The translations under genes were made by a program, and so were the position numbers. From Bacillus litorisediminis (GTDB lineage: Bacteria; Bacillota; Bacilli; Bacillales; JC228), in assembly GCF_022808645.1 (NCBI RefSeq), contig NZ_JAKZKT010000015.1:1-64000 (forward strand): DNA of 64,000 bases. Direction: 5' to 3'. This document shows positions 8,158 to 16,861 of the stretch, piece by piece. The notes under the pieces were generated by a model that was not told the DNA's origin, did no database searches, and saw only the letters and a program-made list of their open reading frames with translations. Each line of letters opens with the position of its first letter. The stretch's first letter is position 1.

Positions 8158-9378
8158 CTAACCTCTAGTTTTTCTAATTCGTCCAAGTAATATCAGGCAA
8201 GATAGACTGAGAGCCAAAATCGTTAATAATGGACCCATTTGCTTTAGGGACAATAGCATTTCGTTCCAGACAGACTGGGATTCTCCGTAGACAGGTATGG
8301 ATTCACTCGGGTGTTTTTGAACAACCCCCTTATAGAGAGGGTTCCACAGGATAATGGTAATTAAAGCAGCAAAAATGCCCTGTAAAAGTCGAGCAATAAA
8401 GAAAGGCTTAAAACGGATATCTGTTTGTGCGAAAATACTGGCTACTTGTGCCTGAATGCTAAAGCCGGCAAATGCCAAAATAAAACTTACCAGGATAGCC
8501 TGCTGTAAAACGGAAGATTCCTGAATCTGACTCATCATTTGGCTGCCTAATGTTATTTCAAACAAACCGGAGATAAATGGAATGCTCATTTCTTTAGGTA
8601 ACTGGAACAGAGAAAATAATTGATTAAATACAAAAGAGATAGCAGATGTAATATGTAAATGGAATAGCAATTTATTAACGACCGAGAAAAGTATAATAAA
8701 GCCGCCAATCATGAGTAACGTTTGAATCGAAGAAATCACGGCATCTCCTAGAATTTGACCAAGTGGTCTTTTATCGCTGATTCTTGTCCGATGAAGGGCT
8801 CTTAAGGCTTTTCGGATTGAAACTCTTCTTCTTTCCTTTCTATATCCGCCTCTTTCTTCTTTTCTGCCATGGTATCTCATCACAAGTCCAACGAAGAAAT
8901 TCCCTAAATAATGAGCGGCTGCTAATATGATCCCCAGTCTCGGATTATTAAAAAAACCGACCGACACGGCCCCAAAAATAAACAGGGGATTTGAGCAATT
9001 GGTAAAAGAAGCCAGTCTTTCAGCTTCAATTCTTGTAATTTGTTTTTCCTGTCTTAGTCTTGCGGATAACTTGGCTCCAGCGGGGTTTCCTGATGCCATT
9101 CCCATAGCCCAAACAAAACCGCCAACGCCCGGGACTCGAAAAAGCGGCCTCATAAATGGTTCTAATAACACTCCTATAAACTTAACGACGCCTAATCCAA
9201 TCAGCATCTCAGAAATAATAAAGAATGGAAGTAAAGAAGGGAAAACAATTTCCCACCACATATTCAATCCGCGAATGGAGGCTTCGAAGGCTTCCTCTGG
9301 AAATACAATTAATGATATAGCCATTAATGTAACAGATAAAGCGAGAACTAATGTCTTTAACTTGGATCGATTAAGCAA
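8158..9378 (-). CDS. ylbJ: Sporulation integral membrane protein YlbJ
   Basis: A 406-residue polytopic membrane protein of the nucleoside-recognition (Gate) superfamily. In B. subtilis YlbJ is made under sigma E in the mother cell and is needed for heat-resistant spores. About 8-10 hydrophobic helices are visible, with conserved-looking SLLPFFIISEMLIGLG, GMASGNPAGAKL and FTNCSNPLFIFG. The TTG at 9378 is chosen because GGGAGGG lies nine bases upstream; an ATG at 9414 has no ribosome site and would give an unusual extension. The upstream minus strand carries CATATACC (around 9442-9449), a plausible sigma E -10 element. The gene is divergent from ylbK. Confidence 0.9.
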   Translation of the reverse strand: MLNRSKLKTLVLALSVTLMAISLIVFPEEAFEASIRGLNMWWEIVFPSLLPFFIISEMLIGLGVVKFIGVLLEPFMRPLFRVPGVGGFVWAMGMASGNPAGAKLSARLRQEKQITRIEAERLASFTNCSNPLFIFGAVSVGFFNNPRLGIILAAAHYLGNFFVGLVMRYHGRKEERGGYRKERRRVSIRKALRALHRTRISDKRPLGQILGDAVISSIQTLLMIGGFIILFSVVNKLLFHLHITSAISFVFNQLFSLFQLPKEMSIPFISGLFEITLGSQMMSQIQESSVLQQAILVSFILAFAGFSIQAQVASIFAQTDIRFKPFFIARLLQGIFAALITIILWNPLYKGVVQKHPSESIPVYGESQSVWNEMLLSLKQMGPLLTILALSLSCLILLGRIRKTRG

Positions 9379-9461
9379 CTGGAATTTCCCTCCCTGGTCG
9401 GCATTGCCTATCATGTTGCCTTAGACTAAAGCATAAAGATAGGTATATGGCGAAATACAAC

Positions 9462-9489
9462 TTGTCTATTTGAGCGCCTATACTAATAT
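9462..9489 (+). promoter_or_regulatory. Candidate sigma A promoter for ylbK-ylbL
   Basis: TTGTCT (9462-9467) and TAATAT (9484-9489) are separated by 16 bases, 56 bases before the ylbK start. Read by eye only. Confidence 0.45.
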
Positions 9490-9544
9490 ACTCTTGAAAA
9501 AAAAGAAATAGACCTTCTGTCTTGTACAGGTTGGGGGGATACCC

Positions 9545-10333
9545 TTGAAAGATCCAAAAATCGGGATTGCTTTAGGCTCAGGCGGGGCAAGGGGCTTTGC
9601 TCATTTAGGCGTGCTAAAAATCTTGGAGCAGGAAGGAATTCCTATTCATTTTTTAGCCGGTAGCAGTATGGGTTCAATCATTGCCTGTTTTTATAGTGCT
9701 GGCCACTCAATGGAGAGACTTTATTCACTCTCAAAGGCTTTTAGGAGAAAGTATTACCTTGATTTCACCGTTCCTAAAATGGGGTTTATCGCCGGTAAGA
9801 GAATCAAGGAATTTATTCGCTTGTTTACCCATCATATGAATTTAGAAGATTTGCCGATTCCTGTTGCAGTGGTCGCAACAGATATTAAAACAGGCGAAAA
9901 AGTTATTTTCAAACAGGGGCCGATTGCTGAAGCAGTGAGGGCCAGTATTGCGATCCCCGGAATTTTTGTCCCCGAAAGATATCAGGGCAGACTTTTAGTA
10001 GATGGAGGAGTCGTTGATCGTGTTCCCGTTTCCGTTGTCAAAGAAATGGGTGCTGATCTTGTAATTGGGGTGGATGTCTCGAGTGTAAAAATGAATGAAG
10101 ATGTCACGACCATTTATGATGTCATCATGCAGAGCTACGATATTATGCAAATGGAAATCGGTAGACACAGAGAAAAGACCTCTGACCTCATGATTAAGCC
10201 AAATGTGGAGATGTATAGTGGCCGAGCGTTTACAAATATCGAAGAAATCATTAACATAGGAGAAGAAGCAGCAAGACAACAATTACCAAATCTAATGGAA
10301 CTAATCGATCGCTGGAGGAAACGACACGTATGA
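9545..10333 (+). CDS. ylbK: YlbK, patatin-like phospholipase family protein
   Basis: A 262-residue patatin-family serine hydrolase of the RssA/NTE type. The catalytic dyad elements are visible: the oxyanion loop GSGGARGFAHLGVLK (residues 10-24), nucleophile motif GSSMGS (about 39-44), and DGG near 155-157. No signal peptide is present, so it probably acts at the cytoplasmic face on lipid esters; the substrate is unknown. It starts at TTG 9545 behind TTGGGGGGAT. The ATGA overlap with ylbL indicates translational coupling and possibly a shared envelope quality-control role. Confidence 0.9.
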   Translation: MKDPKIGIALGSGGARGFAHLGVLKILEQEGIPIHFLAGSSMGSIIACFYSAGHSMERLYSLSKAFRRKYYLDFTVPKMGFIAGKRIKEFIRLFTHHMNLEDLPIPVAVVATDIKTGEKVIFKQGPIAEAVRASIAIPGIFVPERYQGRLLVDGGVVDRVPVSVVKEMGADLVIGVDVSSVKMNEDVTTIYDVIMQSYDIMQMEIGRHREKTSDLMIKPNVEMYSGRAFTNIEEIINIGEEAARQQLPNLMELIDRWRKRHV

Positions 10334-11352
10334 GCCGTAAAACGTTTAAGAGACTATTAATCGCTGTATTTATCATCGTTATGATCTTATCATTTTATAA
10401 ACTCCCTTATTATGTGTATCGGCCAGGATCGGCTACAGAACTGAAACCATTGATAGAAGTAGAGGGGGCAGCTGACAGGGAAGAAGGAAGTTTTATGCTA
10501 ACCACTGTCAGCCGATTAGAGCCTAATATTTTCATTTACCTATGGGCTCAGATTAGGCCATTTTATGAAATTGTTCCTCAGGAGGATGTTCTAGAAGAGG
10601 GAGAGACTCAAGAAGAATTCGATAAGCTTCAATTTTTTTTAATGGATCATTCCAAGTATAGTGCAATACATACAGCTTATGAGTATGCAGGAATTCCTGT
10701 CAAAAATGAATATCATGGGATTTATGTTTTAGATATTATAGAAGGTATGCCTGCAGAAGAGGTATTAAAGCCAGGTGATCAAATCATCAAAGTTGATGAC
10801 CTAGAGTTCGAGTCATCAGACGAATTTGCCAGCTACGTTAAAGATGCAACGGATCCAATCACGATTACTTTTATTCGCGAGGGTGAAACCAAAACTGCTG
10901 AAATTGAGACAGCCCCATTTCCTGAAAAACCTGATCAGCGTGGTTTTGGAATTCAACTCGTTGATGACTATGAGGTTATTACGGACCCTCCTGTTGAAAT
11001 TAATTCGGGTTCGATCGGGGGGCCATCTGCCGGACTAATGTTTAGTCTTGAAATTTATAACCAGCTTACAGAAGAGGACTGGACAAAAGGTTATGAAATT
11101 GCAGGAACAGGTGAAATTACAGAAGATGGAAAAGTACTGCCAATTGGCGGAATTGAACATAAAATTGTGGCAGCGGATAACAAAGGGGTAGATATCTTTT
11201 TTGCGCCTAGTATGAAGATAAAAGGATCATCCAATTATGAAGAAGCAATCAAAGTGAAAGAACAAATCAATTCGGATATGAAAATAGTTCCGGTCGAATC
11301 ATTTGAAGATGCCATACAGTTCTTGGAAAAACTGGAACCAGAAGGTGAATAG
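10330..11352 (+). CDS. ylbL: YlbL, PDZ and Lon-like serine protease
   Basis: A 340-residue membrane-anchored protease with one N-terminal transmembrane helix (about 8-25), a PDZ domain (about 120-190, YVLDIIEGMPAEEVLKPGD) and a C-terminal Lon-type S16 protease domain. The catalytic Ser233 lies in GGPSAG and Lys278 in GGIEHK. No ATPase domain is present, as is usual for this family. In B. subtilis YlbL degrades the DNA-damage checkpoint protein YneA outside the membrane so that division can resume. It overlaps ylbK by four bases. Confidence 0.95.
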   Translation: MSRKTFKRLLIAVFIIVMILSFYKLPYYVYRPGSATELKPLIEVEGAADREEGSFMLTTVSRLEPNIFIYLWAQIRPFYEIVPQEDVLEEGETQEEFDKLQFFLMDHSKYSAIHTAYEYAGIPVKNEYHGIYVLDIIEGMPAEEVLKPGDQIIKVDDLEFESSDEFASYVKDATDPITITFIREGETKTAEIETAPFPEKPDQRGFGIQLVDDYEVITDPPVEINSGSIGGPSAGLMFSLEIYNQLTEEDWTKGYEIAGTGEITEDGKVLPIGGIEHKIVAADNKGVDIFFAPSMKIKGSSNYEEAIKVKEQINSDMKIVPVESFEDAIQFLEKLEPEGE

Positions 11353-11378
11353 CTGCTAAAGGCTATTCACCTTCTTTT
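11341..11378. terminator. Terminator built from the 3' ends of ylbL and ylbM
   Basis: A 13-bp perfect inverted repeat (11341-11353 with 11362-11374, eight-base loop) is followed by TTTT on the plus strand. Its left arm holds the last three sense codons and the stop of ylbL. Its right arm holds the end of the converging ylbM, so both genes end with the same codons (GAA GGT GAA TAG). Confidence 0.85.
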
Positions 11379-12586
11379 AGTAAAACAGGATGCTGTAAAT
11401 AATCTTGCAGCAAAATTCTGGTATTCTTGTGCTGCAAGGGAAGATTATATACTTTAGCTGCTCTTAGATCGAGCTGCAGTAAACCTGCGTGTTCTTTTTT
11501 GACATTGGCAATTAGAGGGAGTTCCAGCTGTTTTTTATGTACATTAAGATACTGTTGTCCTTTTTCACTCATACCCAGCAGTCTAATATATGAAGCAAGC
11601 CGATTATGTTTCGACATTTCATCTTTTAAGGTATTGGTTAATATATGAACACACATTCGCTGCAGTCGGGTCCATGTATATCTTTTTGTTTTCAATTTTT
11701 TCATAAATTCATGGAAGCTGGAACTCTTGGCGGATGTATCTTTTATGCGATATTCAATCCCTTCCTCAATTTCATAAATGTGACTGAGCTCCTCATAAGA
11801 TGCTGTTTGAATACGGTACTGAAGAAATGGCCAATACAGCTCCCAGCTATGAAAAATACCTGTTTCACTATGATAGCTCAGCAATTCTTCAAATGTAGTG
11901 GAAGGAACATATTGAGAAACACCCTCTGTGTTTTTGTTTGGACTTTCAAAAATATGTTTCCGGATGCTTGTTGCACTCGCAATGGTGGCGGACGCAAAGT
12001 GTTCATCATGATATTGAGCATTTTTGCGGGAAATCGTGAAGGCTTCCATTTTCCCTTTTTGCTCCCGCAGTGCCTTAATATAATGAAATCCTAAAATGTT
12101 ATTTGGCCTGGAGAGTTCCAATGTATTTTCTCCTTCTAACGCAGCTGCATAGGCAGCGGCCACTGATTTTGGATAACTGGACCCTTTTTTTACTTCTTCA
12201 TGAATAGAAGATTGAAGCAGATGATCTTTTTTCTCTACCATTTTAATCGTATGGATAAAACTATCAATATTCCCTGACTCGCTGCCGAATGCGAAGGCAT
12301 CACATCGGAGGGCTTCAAGGATTGAAATCGCTCCATTCGCAAATATTTCAGAATGTTGCGTGGCAAACTGGTAAGGGAGCTCAACCACAATATCAATCCC
12401 TGCCCGCAGAGCCATTTTGGTTCGCGCCCATTTTGATACAAGAGCAGGTTCTCCCCGCTGAAGGAAGTTTCCGCTCATGACTGCAATAATGACATCCGCA
12501 TTTGTTATTTTTTTAGTTTCATTTAAATGGAATAAATGTCCGTTGTGAAACGGATTGTATTCCACAATTACACCGGCACTTCTCAT
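11363..12586 (-). CDS. tmcAL: tRNA(Met) cytidine acetate ligase TmcAL (YlbM)
   Basis: A 407-residue enzyme that, in B. subtilis, uses acetate and ATP to make N4-acetylcytidine at the wobble position of elongator tRNA-Met. The N-terminal nucleotidyltransferase-like domain is visible in GVIVEYNPFHNGHLFHL (HxGH motif), VIIAVMSGNFLQRGEPALVSKW and FAFGSESG; KNAQYHD and ATSIRKHIFE follow. The start is ATG 12586 behind GGAGGAAA; an earlier in-frame ATG at 12619 lacks a ribosome site. It converges on ylbL. Confidence 0.95.
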   Translation of the reverse strand: MRSAGVIVEYNPFHNGHLFHLNETKKITNADVIIAVMSGNFLQRGEPALVSKWARTKMALRAGIDIVVELPYQFATQHSEIFANGAISILEALRCDAFAFGSESGNIDSFIHTIKMVEKKDHLLQSSIHEEVKKGSSYPKSVAAAYAAALEGENTLELSRPNNILGFHYIKALREQKGKMEAFTISRKNAQYHDEHFASATIASATSIRKHIFESPNKNTEGVSQYVPSTTFEELLSYHSETGIFHSWELYWPFLQYRIQTASYEELSHIYEIEEGIEYRIKDTSAKSSSFHEFMKKLKTKRYTWTRLQRMCVHILTNTLKDEMSKHNRLASYIRLLGMSEKGQQYLNVHKKQLELPLIANVKKEHAGLLQLDLRAAKVYNLPLQHKNTRILLQDYLQHPVLLKEGE

Positions 12587-12673
12587 GGTTTCCTCCGTAA
12601 GATCCTGATATGGGGTCAAATTATATCTTTTATTCGATTATATATAACCGTACGCACAGGCGCCAAAACATTT

Positions 12674-12772
12674 TCAATCTTTAAAGTAAAATTTCCACAA
12701 TGAAAATCCGATGATAAGCATAAAGAATAGAGATCCAAAAAACCAAATGGAAAGCATTGGATTTATCAACAT
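12674..12772 (-). CDS. Small single-span membrane peptide downstream of a sodium symporter
   Basis: A 32-residue reading frame starting ATG 12772 with its own ribosome site (AAAGGGTGA, six-base spacing), 16 bases after the symporter stop on the same strand. The peptide is one hydrophobic helix (SIWFFGSLFFMLIIGFSLW) ending in FYFKD. Peptides of this size directly after SSS-family symporters are known as symporter small accessory proteins; I assign it by size, hydrophobicity and position. It would be the fourth gene of the SAM-riboswitch cassette. Confidence 0.65.
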   Translation of the reverse strand: MLINPMLSIWFFGSLFFMLIIGFSLWKFYFKD

Positions 12773-12788
12773 ATCATTTCACCCTTTA

Positions 12789-14309
12789 TTATTTTGCCTT
12801 ATATTCGTTAACTGAGATTTTATCATCAACGTTCTTGTTTGATTCAGGAGCTTTTAAAATCTGAGCCGAGAAGAACATAACACCGATCCCAATCAGGGTA
12901 GCCCACGCACCGGCCGCCATTGTACTTGTTTCCCAACCGCTAAAATAGAGGAGAAGATAGGACAATAATCCAATTACCATAGAAAGTTCAGCTGCTCTGG
13001 GCGATGCTTTTTTCTTTCCGTAGATCGCATATAATACAGGTCCTACGGTACCGGCTGCTACACCGGAAATCCCGATCCACATAATGTCTCCCATGTATTG
13101 AGGCGGTTTTAATACAATCAGAAAGGCAAGGATCCCAACGCCAATTACAGACAGACGGCTAATCTGCAGGGCGACCCGTTCGGCTTTTTCACGGCTAGTT
13201 TTAATAATCCCTCTTTTAACCAGTACTTTTAGAAAAATGTCATTGGCGAAAATGGTAGAGATGGAAACAAATAATCCATCTGTTGTAGATAAAGCTGCTG
13301 CTAATATGACAACAACCATAAATGCAGCTAAAATGGCAGGAAACACTTGTACAATATATTCCATCAGGGCCATATCACTCATTGGAATACGATCGCCAAG
13401 AGCCACTCGGCTATAAATCCCGCCAAAAAACACGACTACACAACAGATCATAGTTACAACATAGACCAAAATCATTTTCCCAACATCTTTTTCTTTTTTT
13501 AAACCTAATACCTTATTAAAAAGATGTGGAGCTGAGACGGCAAATGCCCATTGAATAAGGATCGCTCCAATTACAGCAGTGATTGAATTAAAATAGGCAG
13601 ACTCTGGATTAAATACATGAGTTAAATGGGGGTCCTGTGCATTTAATTTCGCTGTAATGGCTGCAAATGTATTTGTAATGCTTCCCTCCCAAAAAAGAAC
13701 GATACCTGAAACAAATACAAATATACCCGCAATTGCCATTAGCACTACTTGAACAGCATCTGTATAGACATCAGCTAATGTGCCGCCGGCGAATACATAA
13801 ATAATCACGATCGCTGCATTTAAAATTAAAGCACTGCTGTAGGACATTCCGAGTAAATATTCAAAAATTCTTGCTCCGGCAACAAATTGGGCAGCAATAT
13901 AGAAAATGTTAAACAGCAAGATGATCCCGGTTCCAACCCGTAAAATATCACTCTTATAGAAATCTCCTAACCAATCAGAGAGAGAAAGGGATTTTTGAAA
14001 GGAATTGATTTTTCTTACCTTTTTCGCTGCCATCAGTGCACCGATAGGACCTCCGCCCAAAATGGCCAAAAACAGCCATAGGTTGGAGTATCCCCATTCA
14101 TAGGACCAGCCGGGATATCCTAGAAATGCGGCAGCACTTAAATATGTTGCCGCAAAAGATAATCCCAGCAAATAAGGTCCCAATTGTCCGCCGCCAATCG
14201 CGAAGTCGCTTACGCTTTTCATTCCTCTGCTGCTGATAAATCCTAAAGCCAGCATAACCGCCATAAATAGAGAAACTCCTGCCCAAATATAGATTTCGAG
14301 TTCGGTCAT
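12789..14309 (-). CDS. Sodium:solute symporter family transporter
   Basis: A 506-residue SSS-family (SLC5-like) permease with about 13 hydrophobic helices, which takes up a solute by sodium cotransport. Visible signatures are DFAIGGGQLGPYLLGLSFAA, FLGYPGWSYEWGY, FVAGARIFEYLLG and YVFAGGTLADVYTDAVQ. The substrate cannot be read from the sequence; relatives carry pantothenate, proline or monocarboxylates. It follows the monooxygenase gene by 82 bases, and the whole unit sits behind a SAM-I riboswitch. I therefore infer import of an organosulfur compound or of a methionine-related acid. B. subtilis has no gene here. Confidence 0.9.
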   Translation of the reverse strand: MTELEIYIWAGVSLFMAVMLALGFISSRGMKSVSDFAIGGGQLGPYLLGLSFAATYLSAAAFLGYPGWSYEWGYSNLWLFLAILGGGPIGALMAAKKVRKINSFQKSLSLSDWLGDFYKSDILRVGTGIILLFNIFYIAAQFVAGARIFEYLLGMSYSSALILNAAIVIIYVFAGGTLADVYTDAVQVVLMAIAGIFVFVSGIVLFWEGSITNTFAAITAKLNAQDPHLTHVFNPESAYFNSITAVIGAILIQWAFAVSAPHLFNKVLGLKKEKDVGKMILVYVVTMICCVVVFFGGIYSRVALGDRIPMSDMALMEYIVQVFPAILAAFMVVVILAAALSTTDGLFVSISTIFANDIFLKVLVKRGIIKTSREKAERVALQISRLSVIGVGILAFLIVLKPPQYMGDIMWIGISGVAAGTVGPVLYAIYGKKKASPRAAELSMVIGLLSYLLLYFSGWETSTMAAGAWATLIGIGVMFFSAQILKAPESNKNVDDKISVNEYKAK

Positions 14310-14391
14310 TTTCCCTTCCCTCCTAAGATGAAATGAAGTTGAATTTTTACTTGCTTAATTGAATGTAAATATTTAGGAATTGTGAATTGCA

Positions 14392-15774
14392 TCAGATGAA
14401 TGATTGTTCGCTGAAGATATTGAGCTTTTTAGCTGGATGATGATCAGGCAAATAAACAGCACCTTTGCCAAACATATTCTCTCGTAATGTTTTGGCTTCG
14501 TATTCCTCTCGATAGATTCCGCGTTTTTGCAGTTCGGGGACTACATAATCAACAAATTCCCGAAAGGTTCCTGGCGAATAAGTTTGTGCAATATTAAAAC
14601 CATCAGCGTCTCCCTCAATCGCCCATTCTTCTATTTTGTCTGCGATTTGTTCTGGAGTGCCAATAAATTTAACCGTTCCATTCCCCAGCCCATGATTAAG
14701 GACGGCTTCCCGCAATGTCCATTTTTTATTTGGATCCTTGGCATAAAGATCTAAATTACCTTGAACGGCTTCTGTTTTCATGTCTTTTATATACTGATCT
14801 GGATCATAGGCCGAAAAATCGATGCCTGTATGTCCGGATAAGAGGGCAAGGGTTCCTTCATAGCTGACATGGTTTTTAAGGTCCTCATATTTGGTGTAAG
14901 CTTCTTCTTCTGTAGATCCGACGATCGGCAATATTAATGGGAAGATTAAAATTTGCTTTGGATCTCTTCCATATTCCTTAGCAAGTTTTCGAATATCCTC
15001 GGTGTAGGCTTTTAAGCCATCAAGTGAATGATTTTTTGTAAAAACGGCTTCTGCATGTTGTGCCGCGAATCTTCTGCCCTTTGGAGAAGACCCCGCCTGG
15101 AAGAGAACGGGAGTCCGCTGGGGTGATGGTTCCAGTAAATGCGGACCTGGAACAGAAAAAAATTCTCCTTTATGATGAATCGCATGAACTTTATCAGGGT
15201 CAATAAACACTTCATTTTCACGGTCAAAGACAATCGCATCGCTTTCCCAGCTATGTTCCCACAGTTTATACACGACTTCTAAAAACTCTTCTGCCCGGTC
15301 GTAGCGCAGATCGTGAGGCAAACGACCTGAAAGTCCCAGATTAATGGCTTCACTTTCCAAGTAGGAAGTGACAATGTTCCAGCCGATTCTTCCCTCTGTC
15401 AGGTGATCAAGTGTAGATAGTTGCCGGGCTAATGCATACGGCTGAGAATAGGTTGTTGAAATAGTAACAGCATATCCAAGATGTTCAGTCGCAAGGGCCA
15501 TGGCTGAAATGGGAAGCATTGGGTCATGAGCAGGAATTTGAACAGCATTTTCAACTGCTGGTTTGTAACTTTTTTTATAAACGCTATAAGTACCTAAAAC
15601 ATCTGCAATAAAGAGGGCATCAAATTTCCCCTTTTCTAAGGTTTGTGCCACTTCCACCCAATAAGACAAACGATTATGCTGGTGTCCCTGATTCTTTTCG
15701 TGCTTCCATAATCCGGTTGAATGGGGGGAAGGGGAGTTTTGAATAAACCCATTTAAATGAATTTGTTTTTTCAT
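14392..15774 (-). CDS. LLM-class flavin-dependent monooxygenase (NtaA/SnaA/DszA type)
   Basis: A 460-residue luciferase-like monooxygenase that uses reduced FMN from a separate reductase. Typical blocks of the NtaA/SnaA/DszA branch are visible: LNGFIQNSPSPHSTGLW at the N-terminus, FDALFIADVLGTY, EHLGYAVTISTTYSQPYALAR, LTEGRIGWNIVTSY, LPHDLRYDRAEEFLEVVYKLW and VLFQAGSSPKGRRFAA. Members oxidise chelators, sulfones, sulfonates or thioethers; B. subtilis YxeK of this branch works on S-(2-succino)cysteine. The SAM-riboswitch leader and the neighbouring transporter point to an organosulfur substrate, which is inference. No flavin reductase gene lies nearby. Confidence 0.88.
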   Translation of the reverse strand: MKKQIHLNGFIQNSPSPHSTGLWKHEKNQGHQHNRLSYWVEVAQTLEKGKFDALFIADVLGTYSVYKKSYKPAVENAVQIPAHDPMLPISAMALATEHLGYAVTISTTYSQPYALARQLSTLDHLTEGRIGWNIVTSYLESEAINLGLSGRLPHDLRYDRAEEFLEVVYKLWEHSWESDAIVFDRENEVFIDPDKVHAIHHKGEFFSVPGPHLLEPSPQRTPVLFQAGSSPKGRRFAAQHAEAVFTKNHSLDGLKAYTEDIRKLAKEYGRDPKQILIFPLILPIVGSTEEEAYTKYEDLKNHVSYEGTLALLSGHTGIDFSAYDPDQYIKDMKTEAVQGNLDLYAKDPNKKWTLREAVLNHGLGNGTVKFIGTPEQIADKIEEWAIEGDADGFNIAQTYSPGTFREFVDYVVPELQKRGIYREEYEAKTLRENMFGKGAVYLPDHHPAKKLNIFSEQSFI

Positions 15775-15880
15775 GGAAAGTTATCACTCCATTTTATTTT
15801 GTTATATATCTAGTTTTCAAATTGGAATAGTTGGTTTTATGATTACACATGTTGAAAGAAATTTATAAAATATTAAAATT

Positions 15881-16330
15881 TTACTCTACACGATTTTCAA
15901 CAACATAGGCAGAAGAGAGAGTGACAGGATTTGCGATGGTATCGCCAACTGGGCAGTGCGCGGCAACAAACTTGAAGAACTCTTCTAACTTTTCGTTTGG
16001 GGTATCTGTGGTGATATGGAAAGTTGAATGAACATTTGAAATGCCTGGCCGCACATCTGCTTTGTTAAAAAAGCCATCTAAATCAAGTTCTCCTGTTATT
16101 TCAACCCAAAAATCCTGAAAGTCAATGCCAAATTGTTTTGCGTAGGTTTGTACTACGATAGATTGGCATGCGCCTAAAGCTGAAAGGATGAGTTCAACCG
16201 GATTCATTCCTCTATCCGTACCGCCTAAATTTTTCGGCTCGTCAACCATTACTTTATGGCCTCTCGTTTCTGTCTCCACTAAATAACTTTCTTTTAATGA
16301 TGCTTTAACCTTAAATGTTTGCAGGTTCAT
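15881..16330 (-). CDS. OsmC-family protein
   Basis: A 149-residue OsmC/Ohr superfamily protein, first gene after the SAM-I riboswitch. Both redox-active cysteines of the family are present: one in LSALGACQSIVV (about residue 53) and one in AAHCPVGDTIANP near residue 130. GGTDRGMNPVELIL is also typical. Members reduce organic hydroperoxides or handle reactive sulfur and acyl adducts. The ATG at 16330 follows AGGGAG. Cotranscription with the monooxygenase suggests a role in dealing with an oxidised or persulfide product; this is inferred from context only. Confidence 0.88.
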   Translation of the reverse strand: MNLQTFKVKASLKESYLVETETRGHKVMVDEPKNLGGTDRGMNPVELILSALGACQSIVVQTYAKQFGIDFQDFWVEITGELDLDGFFNKADVRPGISNVHSTFHITTDTPNEKLEEFFKFVAAHCPVGDTIANPVTLSSAYVVENRVE

Positions 16331-16432
16331 CGATCTTTTCTCCCTTCGATTTTTTTATAGTGTTGGTTTTGTTCATTAAACTCGCCTGTTTTTCTTGCGC
16401 AGAAAGGCATCACCCCTAGTCAGATTCATGAT

Positions 16433-16472
16433 AAAAATAAAAACGACCTCTTCCGAGATGTAAGAGGTCGTG
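16433..16472 (-). terminator. Regulated terminator of the SAM-I riboswitch
   Basis: On the minus strand CGACCTCTT pairs with AAGAGGTCG, followed by TTTTTATTTTTA. Its 5' arm (ACCTCTTA) is complementary to TAAGAGGT at the 3' side of aptamer helix P1, giving the expected mutually exclusive antiterminator. Confidence 0.92.
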
Positions 16473-16502
16473 TTAAACAAAGAATATGTGTCTTTACCGA
16501 AC

Positions 16503-16613
16503 CTCTTATATTTCAGATTTAATCAAATCTGCTGGAATTGGCACCTTTTTGAAATAATTTCAAAGGTTGCCGAGGCTTCACAGGGCCAGTCCCTCCGCCT
16601 CTCTGTATAAGAG
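16503..16613 (-). promoter_or_regulatory. SAM-I (S-box) riboswitch
   Basis: On the minus strand, P1 arms CTCTTATA (16613-16606) and TATAAGAG (16510-16503) enclose the S-box core in the right order: AGAGGCGGAGGGACTGGCCC, then GAAGCC, CGGCAACC, then AAGGTGCCAATTCCAGCAGA. These are the invariant blocks of the SAM-I class. Binding of S-adenosylmethionine favours the downstream terminator, so the cassette should be expressed when methionine and SAM are low. Confidence 0.97.
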
Positions 16614-16861
16614 TGTTGCGTTGTTATTTAATTTTGACCTAATTCTAAATAGCATTTTTAAAATCGTCTATAGGTCTTTCGTATTCTTTTTGGACTGTAT
16701 AAATTATGATAGCAATGCGAACAATGAGCTTAATAGAGTGTTTGCTCCCTGTGTTGAAAGATAAGAGTTTACATAAAAAACAGGCTTAGTTTAGGTGAGA
16801 TTGAAGCGGAAATGTCCTCAAAGATGAAAATTAACAGTCCTGAATTCCTGCTCTTTATCGC

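Noticed and set aside
8927-9424. A 165-residue plus-strand frame
   Set aside because: It lies fully antisense to ylbJ, which has clear membrane-protein features and family motifs; the frame has no ribosome site.
11645-12094. A 149-residue plus-strand frame
   Set aside because: Antisense to tmcAL and rich in Cys/Phe, typical of a shadow frame.
16567-16764. A 65-residue plus-strand frame
   Set aside because: It runs antisense through the SAM-I aptamer; its bases are fixed by the riboswitch, and it has no ribosome site.
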